This document shows positions 5,524-11,782 of a stretch of 11,782 nt of DNA, one piece after another. The notes below the pieces were generated by a model. It made no database searches and had not been told where the DNA came from. It saw only the letters and a list, made by a program, of their open reading frames with translations. The stretch is from a bacterium (lineage in GTDB: Bacteria > Chloroflexota > Dormibacteria > UBA8260 > Bog-877), in NCBI GenBank assembly GCA_021791455.1, contig JAJYWM010000197.1:1-11782 (forward strand), written 5' to 3'. The stretch's first letter is position 1. Each line of letters begins with the position of its first letter. The position numbers and the translations under genes are program-made.

Positions 5524-6857
5524 GCCGACTCCACTTGGGAAAGCGCCTGGCTCAGGAGGGAGCCGGCGGTGCCCAGGCGCAGATGGATCCCGTCCTGCAC
5601 CAGCAGCTGCCCGTCAACGACCACGGTCGTCACGTCGGATGGCGCCGCCGCGAACACGACGCGCGAGATCAGGTCGTTGAGCCCCGGCCCAGCCAGTCGG
5701 GTGCTCTCGAGATCCAGGCTAACGAAATCCGCCTTGGCCCCGACCCTCAGCTCTCCGGCATCCCATCCCAGGGCCCGCGCACCCCCTGCGGTCGCGGCCT
5801 TCAGCAGATCCCCCGCCGAATGCAGCCCCCGCCTTTTGGTCACCAGACGCTGGTCTAGCTCCACCGCGCGAGCCTCCTCGAACAGGTCGACCAGGGAGTT
5901 GCTGTCCGTCCCCAGGCAGAGAGGACTTCCGGCCGAGCTGAGCTCGAGGGCGCGGCACACCCCGTCCGCCAGCTCCCGCTCCGTAGTGGGACAGACGCAG
6001 ATGGCCGTCCCCGACTCCCCAAGCAACCGCACATCCTCCGGAGTCAGGTGGATCGCGTGCACCGCGGTCGTCTGCGGCCCGAGCAGCCCGAGTCCCCACA
6101 GCAGGGCCGTCGGGGTCTTGCCGGTCGCCGTGAGGCAGGCCTCGTTCTCGGCTGTCTGCTCGGACAGGTGCAGGTGCAGAGGCGCCCTTCTCTCCTCGGC
6201 CCAGCCGGCCACCACCGAGAGGGAATCTTCGTCCAGCGCTCGCACGCTGTGAGCGGCGGCTCCGACGATGAGCCGGCTGCTTGGCTCGATCCGGTTCACG
6301 CGGTCCACCCAGGCCCTGGCGCTCCCATCCGAGAATCGCGCCGCCGGCCCCTCCAGGCTGTCGCCCTGAAAGCCAGGGCGCAGGTAGCAGGTGTCGAGGA
6401 GGGTCAGCCTGATGCCGGCCTCATCGGCTGCAGAGATCAGGGCGGCCTCCATCTCCCCATGCGAGTACGGCTGCCCTCCACGTTGGTGGTGGAGGTAGTG
6501 GAACTCGCCGACCGTGGTTATCCCCGCCAGCACCATCTCGGCAAAGACCGCCAGCGCCAGGCGGTGATAGCTGTCCGGGGTGAGCGAGTGCGCCAGCTGG
6601 TACATCCGCTGGCGCCAGCTCCAGAAGTCGGCTGCGGACGGGTCTTCGGTGCGGCCCCGCAGCGCCCGGTGAAAGCAGTGGGAGTGAGCGTTGCAGAGTC
6701 CAGGGATGGTGAGGCCCGAGCAGACCACGGCCTCTCTCGGGGTGGGTTGGTCAAGCAGAGGTTCCATCCGCTCGATGACCCCAGCGGACTCCTGCAGCAG
6801 AACTCGGCGCTCCAGCCCCCTGCCGGTCCAGGCCAGCTCCAGAAGGAAGGCTCCCAT
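5520..6857 (-). CDS. hutF: Formimidoylglutamate deiminase HutF
   Basis: The 445-residue amidohydrolase-superfamily protein hydrolyses N-formimidoyl-L-glutamate to N-formyl-L-glutamate and ammonia. NAHSHCFHRALRGR (56-69, metal ligands His58 and His60) is the characteristic HutF motif. It is followed by WSWRQRMYQL, GEFHYLHH, LHLHLSEQ (227-234), VHAIHLT with His267, CPTTERELADG (289-299) and LGTDSN with Asp318. These distinguish it from guanine or cytosine deaminases of the same superfamily. ATG 6857 overlaps the hutU stop as TGATG; a TTG one codon upstream is a less likely start. Its presence assigns the cluster to the five-step deiminase route that ends with HutG, not to the one-step HutG-type formimidase route. 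Confidence 0.93.
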   Translation of the reverse strand: MGAFLLELAWTGRGLERRVLLQESAGVIERMEPLLDQPTPREAVVCSGLTIPGLCNAHSHCFHRALRGRTEDPSAADFWSWRQRMYQLAHSLTPDSYHRLALAVFAEMVLAGITTVGEFHYLHHQRGGQPYSHGEMEAALISAADEAGIRLTLLDTCYLRPGFQGDSLEGPAARFSDGSARAWVDRVNRIEPSSRLIVGAAAHSVRALDEDSLSVVAGWAEERRAPLHLHLSEQTAENEACLTATGKTPTALLWGLGLLGPQTTAVHAIHLTPEDVRLLGESGTAICVCPTTERELADGVCRALELSSAGSPLCLGTDSNSLVDLFEEARAVELDQRLVTKRRGLHSAGDLLKAATAGGARALGWDAGELRVGAKADFVSLDLESTRLAGPGLNDLISRVVFAAAPSDVTTVVVDGQLLVQDGIHLRLGTAGSLLSQALSQVESA

Positions 6858-8524
6858 CAAGCCTCCGTCATCGGGATCCTGAGGCCGCGCTCGGCGGCGA
6901 CATTCACCGCCGACTCATAGCCCGCGTCGGCATGGCGCATGACGCCGGTGCCGGGGTCGTTGGTGAGGCACCGGGAGAGCTTAAGGGCGGCCTGGTCGGT
7001 GCCGTCCGCCAGCGCCACCAGCCCGGAGTGGATCGACCTCCCGATCCCAACTCCACCGCCGTGGTGGATGGAGACCCAGGTGGCGCCGCTAGAGGTGTTG
7101 AGCAGGGCATTGAGCAGAGGCCAGTCCGCGATTGCGTCGCTGCCGTCTCGCATGCCCTCGGTCTCCCGGTACGGCGATGCCACCGAGCCGGAGTCCAGAT
7201 GGTCGCGGCCGATCACGATCGGGGCGCTCACCCTCCCGCTCGCGACCAGGTCGTTGAAGCGCCCACCCAGCCGATCGCGCTCCCTGTACCCGAGCCAGCA
7301 GATCCGCGCCGGCAGCCCCTGGAAGGCGACCCGATCCTCCGCCATGCGGATCCAGCGGGCAAGTGACTCGTGCTCCGGAAACTCGTCCATGACGGCCTGG
7401 TCGGTCACCAGGATGTCGTTGGGATCCCCGCTCAGCGCGGCCCATCTGAACGGGCCTCTGCCCTCACAGAACAGGGGCCTGATGTAGGCGGGGACGAACC
7501 CGGGATAGTCAAAGGCGCGCTCGTAGCCGCCCAGCTGGGCCTCAGCTCGCAGGCTGTTGCCGTAGTCGAACACCTCGGCACCATGGTCCATCAGCCGAAC
7601 CAGCGCCTCCACGTGACCGGCGATGCTGTGACGGCTCCTCCTGATGTAGTCGTCAGGGTCCTCCAGCCGGAGGTCCGCCGCCTCTCCCAGGGTCAGCCCC
7701 GCCGGCAGGTACATGAGAGGATCGTGGGCTGGCGTCTGATCGGTCGCGATGTCGACCGCAAACCCCCTGGCGACGATCTCGGGGACCACCTCGGCGGCAT
7801 TTCCCAGGATCCCGATCGACACCGCTCGCCGCTCCTTCCTGGCCGTGTCGGCCTGCTCCAGAGCGGAGTCCAGGTCGGGCGCCCACTGATCAAGGTAGCG
7901 GTGCTGAATCCGCCGCTCGATCCGCTCCGGGTCGATCTCGACGCAGAGTGCCACGCCACCGTTCATGGTGACGGCCAGCGGCTGAGCCCCTCCCATGCCG
8001 CCCAGACCTGCCGTCAGGGTGACGGTTCCCTCCAACGATCCGCCGAAACGTTTCGCCGCCACTGCGGCGAACGTCTCGTAGGTGCCCTGGAGGATCCCCT
8101 GGGTGCCGATGTAGATCCAGGACCCTGCGGTCATCTGCCCGTACATCGTGAGGCCCTCCGCCTCCAAGCGGCGGAACTCCTCCGGGGTCGCCCAGTTGGG
8201 TACCAGGTTGGCGTTGGCGATGAGAACCCGAGGGGCCCACTCGTGGGTGCGGAAGACGCCCACTGGCTTTCCCGACTGCACCAGGAGGGTCTCGTCGCCC
8301 TCCAGGGACTTGAGGGTGCGGATGATGGCGTCGAAAGCATCCCAGGAGCGGGCGGCCCTGCCTGATCCGCCGTAGACGATCAGCTGGTCCGGGTGCTCGG
8401 CCACCTCGGGGTCGAGATTGTTCATGAGCATCCGCATGGCCGCCTCCTGGGGCCAGCCCTTGCAGGTTATCGCCGTGCCCCTGGGGGCCTTGACCGGGCG
8501 GGGCCCAGCCTTGCTCTTGGCCAT
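6857..8524 (-). CDS. hutU: Urocanate hydratase (urocanase) HutU
   Basis: The 555-residue cytoplasmic enzyme adds water to urocanate to give 4-imidazolone-5-propionate, using tightly bound NAD+ as electrophile. Family motifs in order: [11 protein letters not shown] near the N-terminus, [20 protein letters not shown], the NAD-binding [29 protein letters not shown] with the conserved Cys409, and [13 protein letters not shown] near the C-terminus. Length equals the family norm. ATG 8524 is preceded by GAGGGA with 5-nt spacing, placed in the 12-nt gap after the gntR stop. The gene shares an operon with the regulator and is followed by hutF with a 1-bp TGATG overlap. Confidence 0.97.
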   Translation of the reverse strand: MAKSKAGPRPVKAPRGTAITCKGWPQEAAMRMLMNNLDPEVAEHPDQLIVYGGSGRAARSWDAFDAIIRTLKSLEGDETLLVQSGKPVGVFRTHEWAPRVLIANANLVPNWATPEEFRRLEAEGLTMYGQMTAGSWIYIGTQGILQGTYETFAAVAAKRFGGSLEGTVTLTAGLGGMGGAQPLAVTMNGGVALCVEIDPERIERRIQHRYLDQWAPDLDSALEQADTARKERRAVSIGILGNAAEVVPEIVARGFAVDIATDQTPAHDPLMYLPAGLTLGEAADLRLEDPDDYIRRSRHSIAGHVEALVRLMDHGAEVFDYGNSLRAEAQLGGYERAFDYPGFVPAYIRPLFCEGRGPFRWAALSGDPNDILVTDQAVMDEFPEHESLARWIRMAEDRVAFQGLPARICWLGYRERDRLGGRFNDLVASGRVSAPIVIGRDHLDSGSVASPYRETEGMRDGSDAIADWPLLNALLNTSSGATWVSIHHGGGVGIGRSIHSGLVALADGTDQAALKLSRCLTNDPGTGVMRHADAGYESAVNVAAERGLRIPMTEA

Positions 8525-8536
8525 GTCAGTCCCTCT

Positions 8537-9280
8537 TCACTTGCTCATCCGACCCTGCGCGATGGCGCCCGAGTCCCTCAGGATCGGGACCACGCGTTCG
8601 ACTGTCCAATCCAGCAGGGAGACGGCGGCCGCCTCGGCCTCGGCCCCGGCACCCTTGATGCAGGCGCTGCAGAAGGCCCACTGCTGGTCCAGGTCCTCCA
8701 GCACCGTCATGCCCCCGGCCAGCGCCAGGCGAAAGTAGCGCTCGGCCCGCCGGCGGAAGGAGCGGATCTCGGCCAGCATCAGCCGATGATGGCTCGCCTG
8801 GTAGCAGAGATCGTGCATCTCCCATTCCGCCTCCAGGTACCGGTCGAGATCCGGCTCCCCGGAGGCGACGGCCAGATCCAGCCCCAACGCCAGCTCCCGC
8901 ATGCGCAGGCGCTCGCTCTCACTCATGAGCTCAGCCCCAAGGCGTGCCGCAGCGCCCTCCAGACAACGCCTCACCGCGTAGATATCCTGGAAGTCGGACA
9001 GCGAGAGCGGGGCCACGGTTGCGCCCCGCCTTCCCTCCTGAACCACCAGCCCGTCGGCGCTGAGCCGCTCCAGTGCCATCCGCACCGGGGTCGTGCTGAC
9101 CCCCAGCTCGGCCGCGAGGGTGTTCAGGCGCAGGGCCTGCCCGGGGGCCATGCCTTGCAGAATCCGGTGCCGCAAGTGATCGTAGACAACCTCCGTCACC
9201 GAGGTGATGGAGAGCAGGGGAGCCAGCGGACTCTCCTTCGATGTCGCGGCCGCCGCAGCCCCCAAGTCCACTTCCTCCAC
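8537..9280 (-). CDS. GntR-family regulator with FCD-like domain, probable hut regulator
   Basis: The protein has 247 residues if it starts at GTG 9280. Residues about 27-90 form a GntR winged helix (VVYDHLRHRI, LAAELGVSTTPVRMALERL, RRGATVAP). Residues from about 96 are an all-helical FCD-type effector domain (DFQDIYAVRRCLEGAAARLG, EMHDLCYQASHHRLM). It is thus of the FadR subfamily, not the UTRA-bearing HutC family. The usual FCD metal-binding residues look altered: Glu152 replaces the common Asp four residues before His156, and the later histidines are not seen around 199 or 225. The start is uncertain, because GGAGG at 9278-9274 would better serve TTG 9265 (8-nt spacer). It is the first gene of a unit with hutU-hutF-hutI, so control of these genes by a histidine-pathway intermediate is likely but inferred. 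Confidence 0.85.
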   Translation of the reverse strand: MEEVDLGAAAAATSKESPLAPLLSITSVTEVVYDHLRHRILQGMAPGQALRLNTLAAELGVSTTPVRMALERLSADGLVVQEGRRGATVAPLSLSDFQDIYAVRRCLEGAAARLGAELMSESERLRMRELALGLDLAVASGEPDLDRYLEAEWEMHDLCYQASHHRLMLAEIRSFRRRAERYFRLALAGGMTVLEDLDQQWAFCSACIKGAGAEAEAAAVSLLDWTVERVVPILRDSGAIAQGRMSK

Positions 9281-9300
9281 CCTAGCCGTGCTCGCACCGA

Positions 9301-9352
9301 GTTATAGCACACCGGCCGTCTATCTGGGTCAAATGCTAAAGATTAAAAATCA
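9301..9352 (-). promoter_or_regulatory. Probable promoter of gntR-hutU-hutF-hutI
   Basis: On the minus strand an extended -10, TGC-TATAAC (TG at 9309-9308, hexamer 9306-9301), predicts a start near 9294, just ahead of gntR. TTGACC at 9332-9327 resembles a -35, although its spacing of 20 bp is long; the extended -10 could compensate. The AT-rich 9333-9352 stretch just upstream includes the small palindrome GATT-TTT-AATC, which could be an UP-like element or part of an operator. Confidence 0.5.
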
Positions 9353-9524
9353 CAGACTGCTCCAGCGTAGAAGACATCCGAGGGATGTGCGCGTCAAGGA
9401 CCGGAGTCCTGGCGGGCGCCGCCGGCCCACCGGGTCGTTCCGGGGTCAGAGCCGTGGCTCACCGAGATAGAGGCCCCGAGCCGTTGCGGCTAAGACTCCG
9501 CGAGGCGGCGTCGCGAGGCCAGGC

Positions 9525-9554
9525 CCCGGTGCCGGGACCTGGGCCCGGCACGGG
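9525..9554 (-). terminator. GC hairpin after hutH, possible terminator without T tract
   Basis: GTGCCGGG (9529-9536) and CCCGGCAC (9544-9551) form a perfect 8-bp stem around a 7-nt loop, with two further C-G pairs beyond a G-G mismatch. It lies about 25 nt past the hutH stop. No T run follows on the minus strand, so it may be an RNA-stabilising or pausing hairpin instead of a true terminator. A second stem, CGCGA/TCGCG with loop GGCGGCG, lies at 9500-9516. Confidence 0.35.
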
Positions 9555-9577
9555 ACAAGAAGCTGGGCGGGATCGGT

Positions 9578-11125
9578 TCAGGCCAGGGGCCCGACCGCCT
9601 CCTCTGCCGCCCTCCTGATCTCGCCCCGCATCACCGCGGCGGCGACCGCTTCGAGGTCGGGGGAGGTGAACCGATCCGGGCCCACCCCTCCTCCGAGATG
9701 TCGCACCAGCTCCCCGACGGCAACCCCGGCACGCGACGGCTGCAGAGGCGAGCGGAGTTCCAGGCCTCGGGAGGCGGCCAGCAGCTCCACGGCCAGCACT
9801 CGGGAGAGGTTGGTCACCACAAGGCGCAGTTTGCGCGCGGCTCCCCAGCCCATCGAGACGTGGTCCTCCTGCATTCCCGAGGTGGGGATGGAGTCCACGC
9901 TCGCCGGGGCGGCCAGCCTGCGGTTCTCCGCGACGATCGCGGCCGCCGTGTACTGAGCGATCATGAGCCCCGAGTTGACCCCTGCCTCCAGCGCCAGGAA
10001 GGGGGGCAGTCCCTGGGAGCGGGCCGGGTCCAGAATGCGATCGATCCGGCGCTCCGAGATGGCCCCGACCTCGGCCGCCGCGATCGCCAGGAAGTCGCAG
10101 GCGAAGGCCACCGGCTCGCCGTGGAAGTTGCCGGTCGACTCCAGGCTCCCGTCCGCCAGCACGACCGGGTTGTCCACTGCGGAGCGCAGCTCGCGGTCCG
10201 CGACCTGGCGCGCGAAGGCCACGGTGTCGCGGGCGGCCCCGGCCACCTGAGGTGCGCAGCGGATCGAGTAGGCGTCCTGCACCAGGTGCGCGGACTGGCG
10301 GTGCGACTCCAGCACTCCGGACCCCGCCAACAGCCGTCTCAGGTTGGCAGCGCTGCTCGCCTGGCCAGGGTGGGGGCGGATCGTGTGGAGCTCCTCTTTG
10401 AACGGGCGATCGGTGCCCAGCAGCGCTTCGGTGCTGAGGGCGGCGGCGACGTCAGCCGTCGCGAGCAGGGTCTCCAGGTCGGCCAGGGCCAAAACCAGCA
10501 TCCCCAGCATCCCGTCGGTTCCGTTGATGAGGCTGAGCCCGTCCTTTACCTCCAGCCGGATCGGCTCCAGGCCGACCTCCGCAAGGGCGTCGGCGCCGCC
10601 GAGCTCCCTGCCGTCCGGCATGGTCGCCCGCCCCTCGCCCAGCAGGACCAGCGACATGTGGGCGAGGGGAGCCAGGTCGCCGCTGGCCCCCAGGGATCCG
10701 TGCTCCGGGACGACCGGGGTGACTCCGGCGTTGAGAAGGCCGACTATGGACTGGGCCACGATCGGCCGGTTGCCGCAGTAACCAGTGCAGAGGCTGCGGG
10801 CACGCAGCAGCATCATCGCCCGGACCACCTCACGTTCGACCGGCCTGCCCATGCCCGCGGCGTGAGAGCGGATCAGGGCGTGCTGCAGCTCCGAGCGGCG
10901 CTGGGGGGCGATCCGGGTGGACGCGAGCAGGCCAAAGCCGGTGGAGACGCCGTACACCGGAGTGGTGAGTTCGCCGGCCGCCTCCACCCGGGAGCGAGCC
11001 CGCTGCATCGCCTCCAGGGCCTCCGGGGAGATCTCCACAGGAGCGTCCAGCCGGGCCACACGGCCGACATCCACCGCCGCAACCCCCGAGGTCCCTAGGA
11101 TCACGGGACGCTCAGCGGTGGTCAC
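9578..11125 (-). CDS. hutH: Histidine ammonia-lyase HutH
   Basis: The 515-residue enzyme removes ammonia from L-histidine to give trans-urocanate, the first step of the pathway. The Ala147-Ser148-Gly149 triad in GSLGASGDLAPL is the precursor of the MIO prosthetic group. Other family motifs are YGVSTGFG (58-65), LIRSHAAGMG, GLSLINGTD, QDAYSIRCAPQV, STGNFHGEPVAFA, GAISERR, and VDSIPTSGMQEDHVSMG. The start is placed at GTG 11125 because GGAGG at 11136-11132 is 6 nt upstream and the resulting length is normal. The frame is open to TTG 11173, but the extra 16 residues have no family counterpart. It is separated from gntR-hutU-hutF-hutI by 297 bp containing hairpins and a promoter, so it is probably its own transcription unit or is joined to the genes upstream at 11333-11782. 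Confidence 0.97.
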   Translation of the reverse strand: MTTAERPVILGTSGVAAVDVGRVARLDAPVEISPEALEAMQRARSRVEAAGELTTPVYGVSTGFGLLASTRIAPQRRSELQHALIRSHAAGMGRPVEREVVRAMMLLRARSLCTGYCGNRPIVAQSIVGLLNAGVTPVVPEHGSLGASGDLAPLAHMSLVLLGEGRATMPDGRELGGADALAEVGLEPIRLEVKDGLSLINGTDGMLGMLVLALADLETLLATADVAAALSTEALLGTDRPFKEELHTIRPHPGQASSAANLRRLLAGSGVLESHRQSAHLVQDAYSIRCAPQVAGAARDTVAFARQVADRELRSAVDNPVVLADGSLESTGNFHGEPVAFACDFLAIAAAEVGAISERRIDRILDPARSQGLPPFLALEAGVNSGLMIAQYTAAAIVAENRRLAAPASVDSIPTSGMQEDHVSMGWGAARKLRLVVTNLSRVLAVELLAASRGLELRSPLQPSRAGVAVGELVRHLGGGVGPDRFTSPDLEAVAAAVMRGEIRRAAEEAVGPLA

Positions 11126-11217
11126 GCCGCCCCTCCCCACTCTTGGACAAGCCCTGATCGCACATTGCGGCAACCCCCTTTAGTTGAAGTTCGCTCCATA
11201 GTCTGGCAGCCCGGCTC

Positions 11218-11237
11218 CTCCAGGGCCGGCCCTGGAG
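11218..11237. repeat. Perfect 20-bp palindrome upstream of hutH
   Basis: CTCCAGGGCC (11218-11227) is followed directly by its inverted copy GGCCCTGGAG (11228-11237), about 93 bp before the hutH GTG and about 96 bp after the end of the small membrane-protein gene. On the minus strand CGG before and CCG after (past a 3-nt bulge) could extend a hairpin. There is no T tract on either side. It could be a dimeric regulator site for hutH, or a terminator-like hairpin for the upstream gene. Confidence 0.5.
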
Positions 11238-11332
11238 CCGATTGGGGCAGCGGGTGCGCTCTGGACCAAGGCGAAGAGCGCGACCCTCAGTGGCATGCCC
11301 TCCTGCGGTCGCTCAGCAACGGATCCGTGAGG

Positions 11333-11500
11333 TCAGAACTTGCGCAGGAATCGAAGGGCGAAGGCGGCGAAGACGAGGACGATCCCGACATTGGCCAGCA
11401 GCCGCTCCAGGAACCTGTTCCTGAAGAAGAGGACGTCCGCGGCCACGACGACAATCACCAGGGCTAAGACGTAGAGCGCAATGGCCACCCTGCGGTTCAC
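11333..11500 (-). CDS. Small two-helix membrane protein, function unknown
   Basis: GTG 11500 opens a 55-residue frame that ends at TGA 11333-11335. The product has a short basic start (NRR), a hydrophobic helix at residues 5-26 (VAIALYVLALVIVVVAADVL), a charged turn (RNRFLERLL) and a second hydrophobic helix at 35-49 (ANVGIVLVFAAFAL), ending in the basic tail RFLRKF. This fits a helical hairpin with both ends on the cytoplasmic side by the positive-inside rule. An AGGTGAGG purine tract precedes the start, and an in-frame TGA two codons upstream fixes it. It lies 81 bp after the M20 amidohydrolase gene in the same direction and may share its transcript. I recognise the general type (short conserved hypothetical membrane protein) but no function. 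Confidence 0.7.
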   Translation of the reverse strand: MNRRVAIALYVLALVIVVVAADVLFFRNRFLERLLANVGIVLVFAAFALRFLRKF

Positions 11501-11581
11501 TCCCTCACCTGTTCAAACCCATCGATCCACCGGTGTCGAAGCGAGGCGCCACTCTTCCCCGGTCGGCATCCGCAGAGCGCC

Positions 11582-11782
11582 TCAGTTCCCGCGGGCGGAC
11601 GCCAGCATGGCCAGGGCGGCCGCGACCATGCCCTGGACCCCGATCCCCAGACAATCCTCGTCGATCATGAACTGGCCGTGGTGGTGCTGCCTCACCATCC
11701 CCTTCTGCTTGTTGCCCGCTCCGATGAAGAAGAAGGCTCCTGGGGCCTCCTTCTGGTAGGCGGAGAAGTCCTCGGCGCCCAT
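11582..11782 (-). CDS. M20-family amidohydrolase/peptidase, C-terminal fragment
   Basis: Only the last 66 codons lie in the window; the N-terminus continues past 11782. MGAEDFSAYQKEAPGAFFFI matches the C-terminal metal-site region of M20D-type amidohydrolases (amidohydrolase, hippurate hydrolase and IAA-amino-acid hydrolase group), with the conserved acidic residue in GAEDF. The motif HHHGQFMIDEDCL matches the family's His-His-Pro-x-Phe-x-x-Asp-Glu block, although the usual Pro is replaced by His. Such enzymes cleave N-acyl amino acids or related amides. The substrate cannot be told from this part. The gene points the same way as hutH and ends about 450 bp before it, so a role in hydrolysing an acyl-amino acid of the same pathway is possible but unproven. 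Confidence 0.85.
   Translation of the reverse strand: MGAEDFSAYQKEAPGAFFFIGAGNKQKGMVRQHHHGQFMIDEDCLGIGVQGMVAAALAMLASARGN

Noticed and set aside
5023..6252. 409-codon plus-strand open frame
   Set aside because: Antisense to hutI and hutF, whose motifs are complete; it is the usual GC-rich shadow.
7370..8365. 331-codon plus-strand open frame
   Set aside because: Antisense shadow of hutU, which has full family motifs in the other direction.
9698..11098. 466-codon plus-strand open frame
   Set aside because: Antisense shadow of hutH, with a composition lacking any folded-protein character.
11126..11173. Longer hutH starting at TTG 11173
   Set aside because: The 16 extra residues lack family similarity, while GTG 11125 has GGAGG at ideal spacing and gives normal length.

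Overview
This high-GC window is dominated by a histidine-utilisation (hut) gene cluster on the minus strand. Flanking it are a detached Fe-S assembly pair (sufU-sufT), a biotin transporter subunit (bioY) and a 16S rRNA methyltransferase gene (rsmG). Hand-counted G+C is about 68% in a 60-base line of hutH, against 50% and 57% in two lines of the glycosyltransferase gene at the left edge. The SufU/SufT pair, GTG starts and apparently leaderless TANNNT promoters suggest a high-GC Gram-positive-like lineage (Actinobacteriota, Dormibacterota, Chloroflexota or similar). I cannot fix the phylum from the sequence alone.

Layout, left to right: (1) 1-898, minus, a family 4 glycosyltransferase missing its C-terminus at the window edge, with lower G+C than the rest. 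(2) 899-2192, about 1.3 kb without a convincing conventional gene. Its right end holds a small ORF with a near-perfect Shine-Dalgarno sequence, a long imperfect hairpin and a textbook intrinsic terminator, so some plus-strand transcript ends just before sufU. (3) 2193-3003, plus, sufU and sufT, overlapping by 8 bp. (4) 2997-3611, minus, bioY, convergent with sufT and driven by a TTGACA-18-TAGCGT promoter whose predicted start point falls on the ATG. (5) 3750-4358, plus, rsmG. (6) 4342-9280, minus, the translationally coupled block gntR-hutU-hutF-hutI. (7) 9578-11125, minus, hutH, separated from gntR by a 297-bp gap with hairpins and a promoter. (8) 11333-11500, minus, a 55-residue two-helix membrane protein. 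(9) 11582-11782, minus, the C-terminus of an M20-type amidohydrolase.

The hut genes encode the route histidine -> urocanate (HutH) -> imidazolonepropionate (HutU) -> formimidoylglutamate (HutI) -> N-formylglutamate (HutF). This is the deiminase branch, which needs a final N-formylglutamate deformylase (HutG) to give glutamate and formate. No HutG is present in the window. The regulator embedded in the operon is a GntR protein with an FCD-like C-terminal domain, not the UTRA-type HutC repressor known from proteobacteria.

No mobile element, CRISPR array, tRNA or rRNA was seen, and I found no clear unknown multi-gene system. The most open questions are the terminated orphan transcript before sufU, the unusual hut regulator, the small membrane protein and the missing deformylase step.
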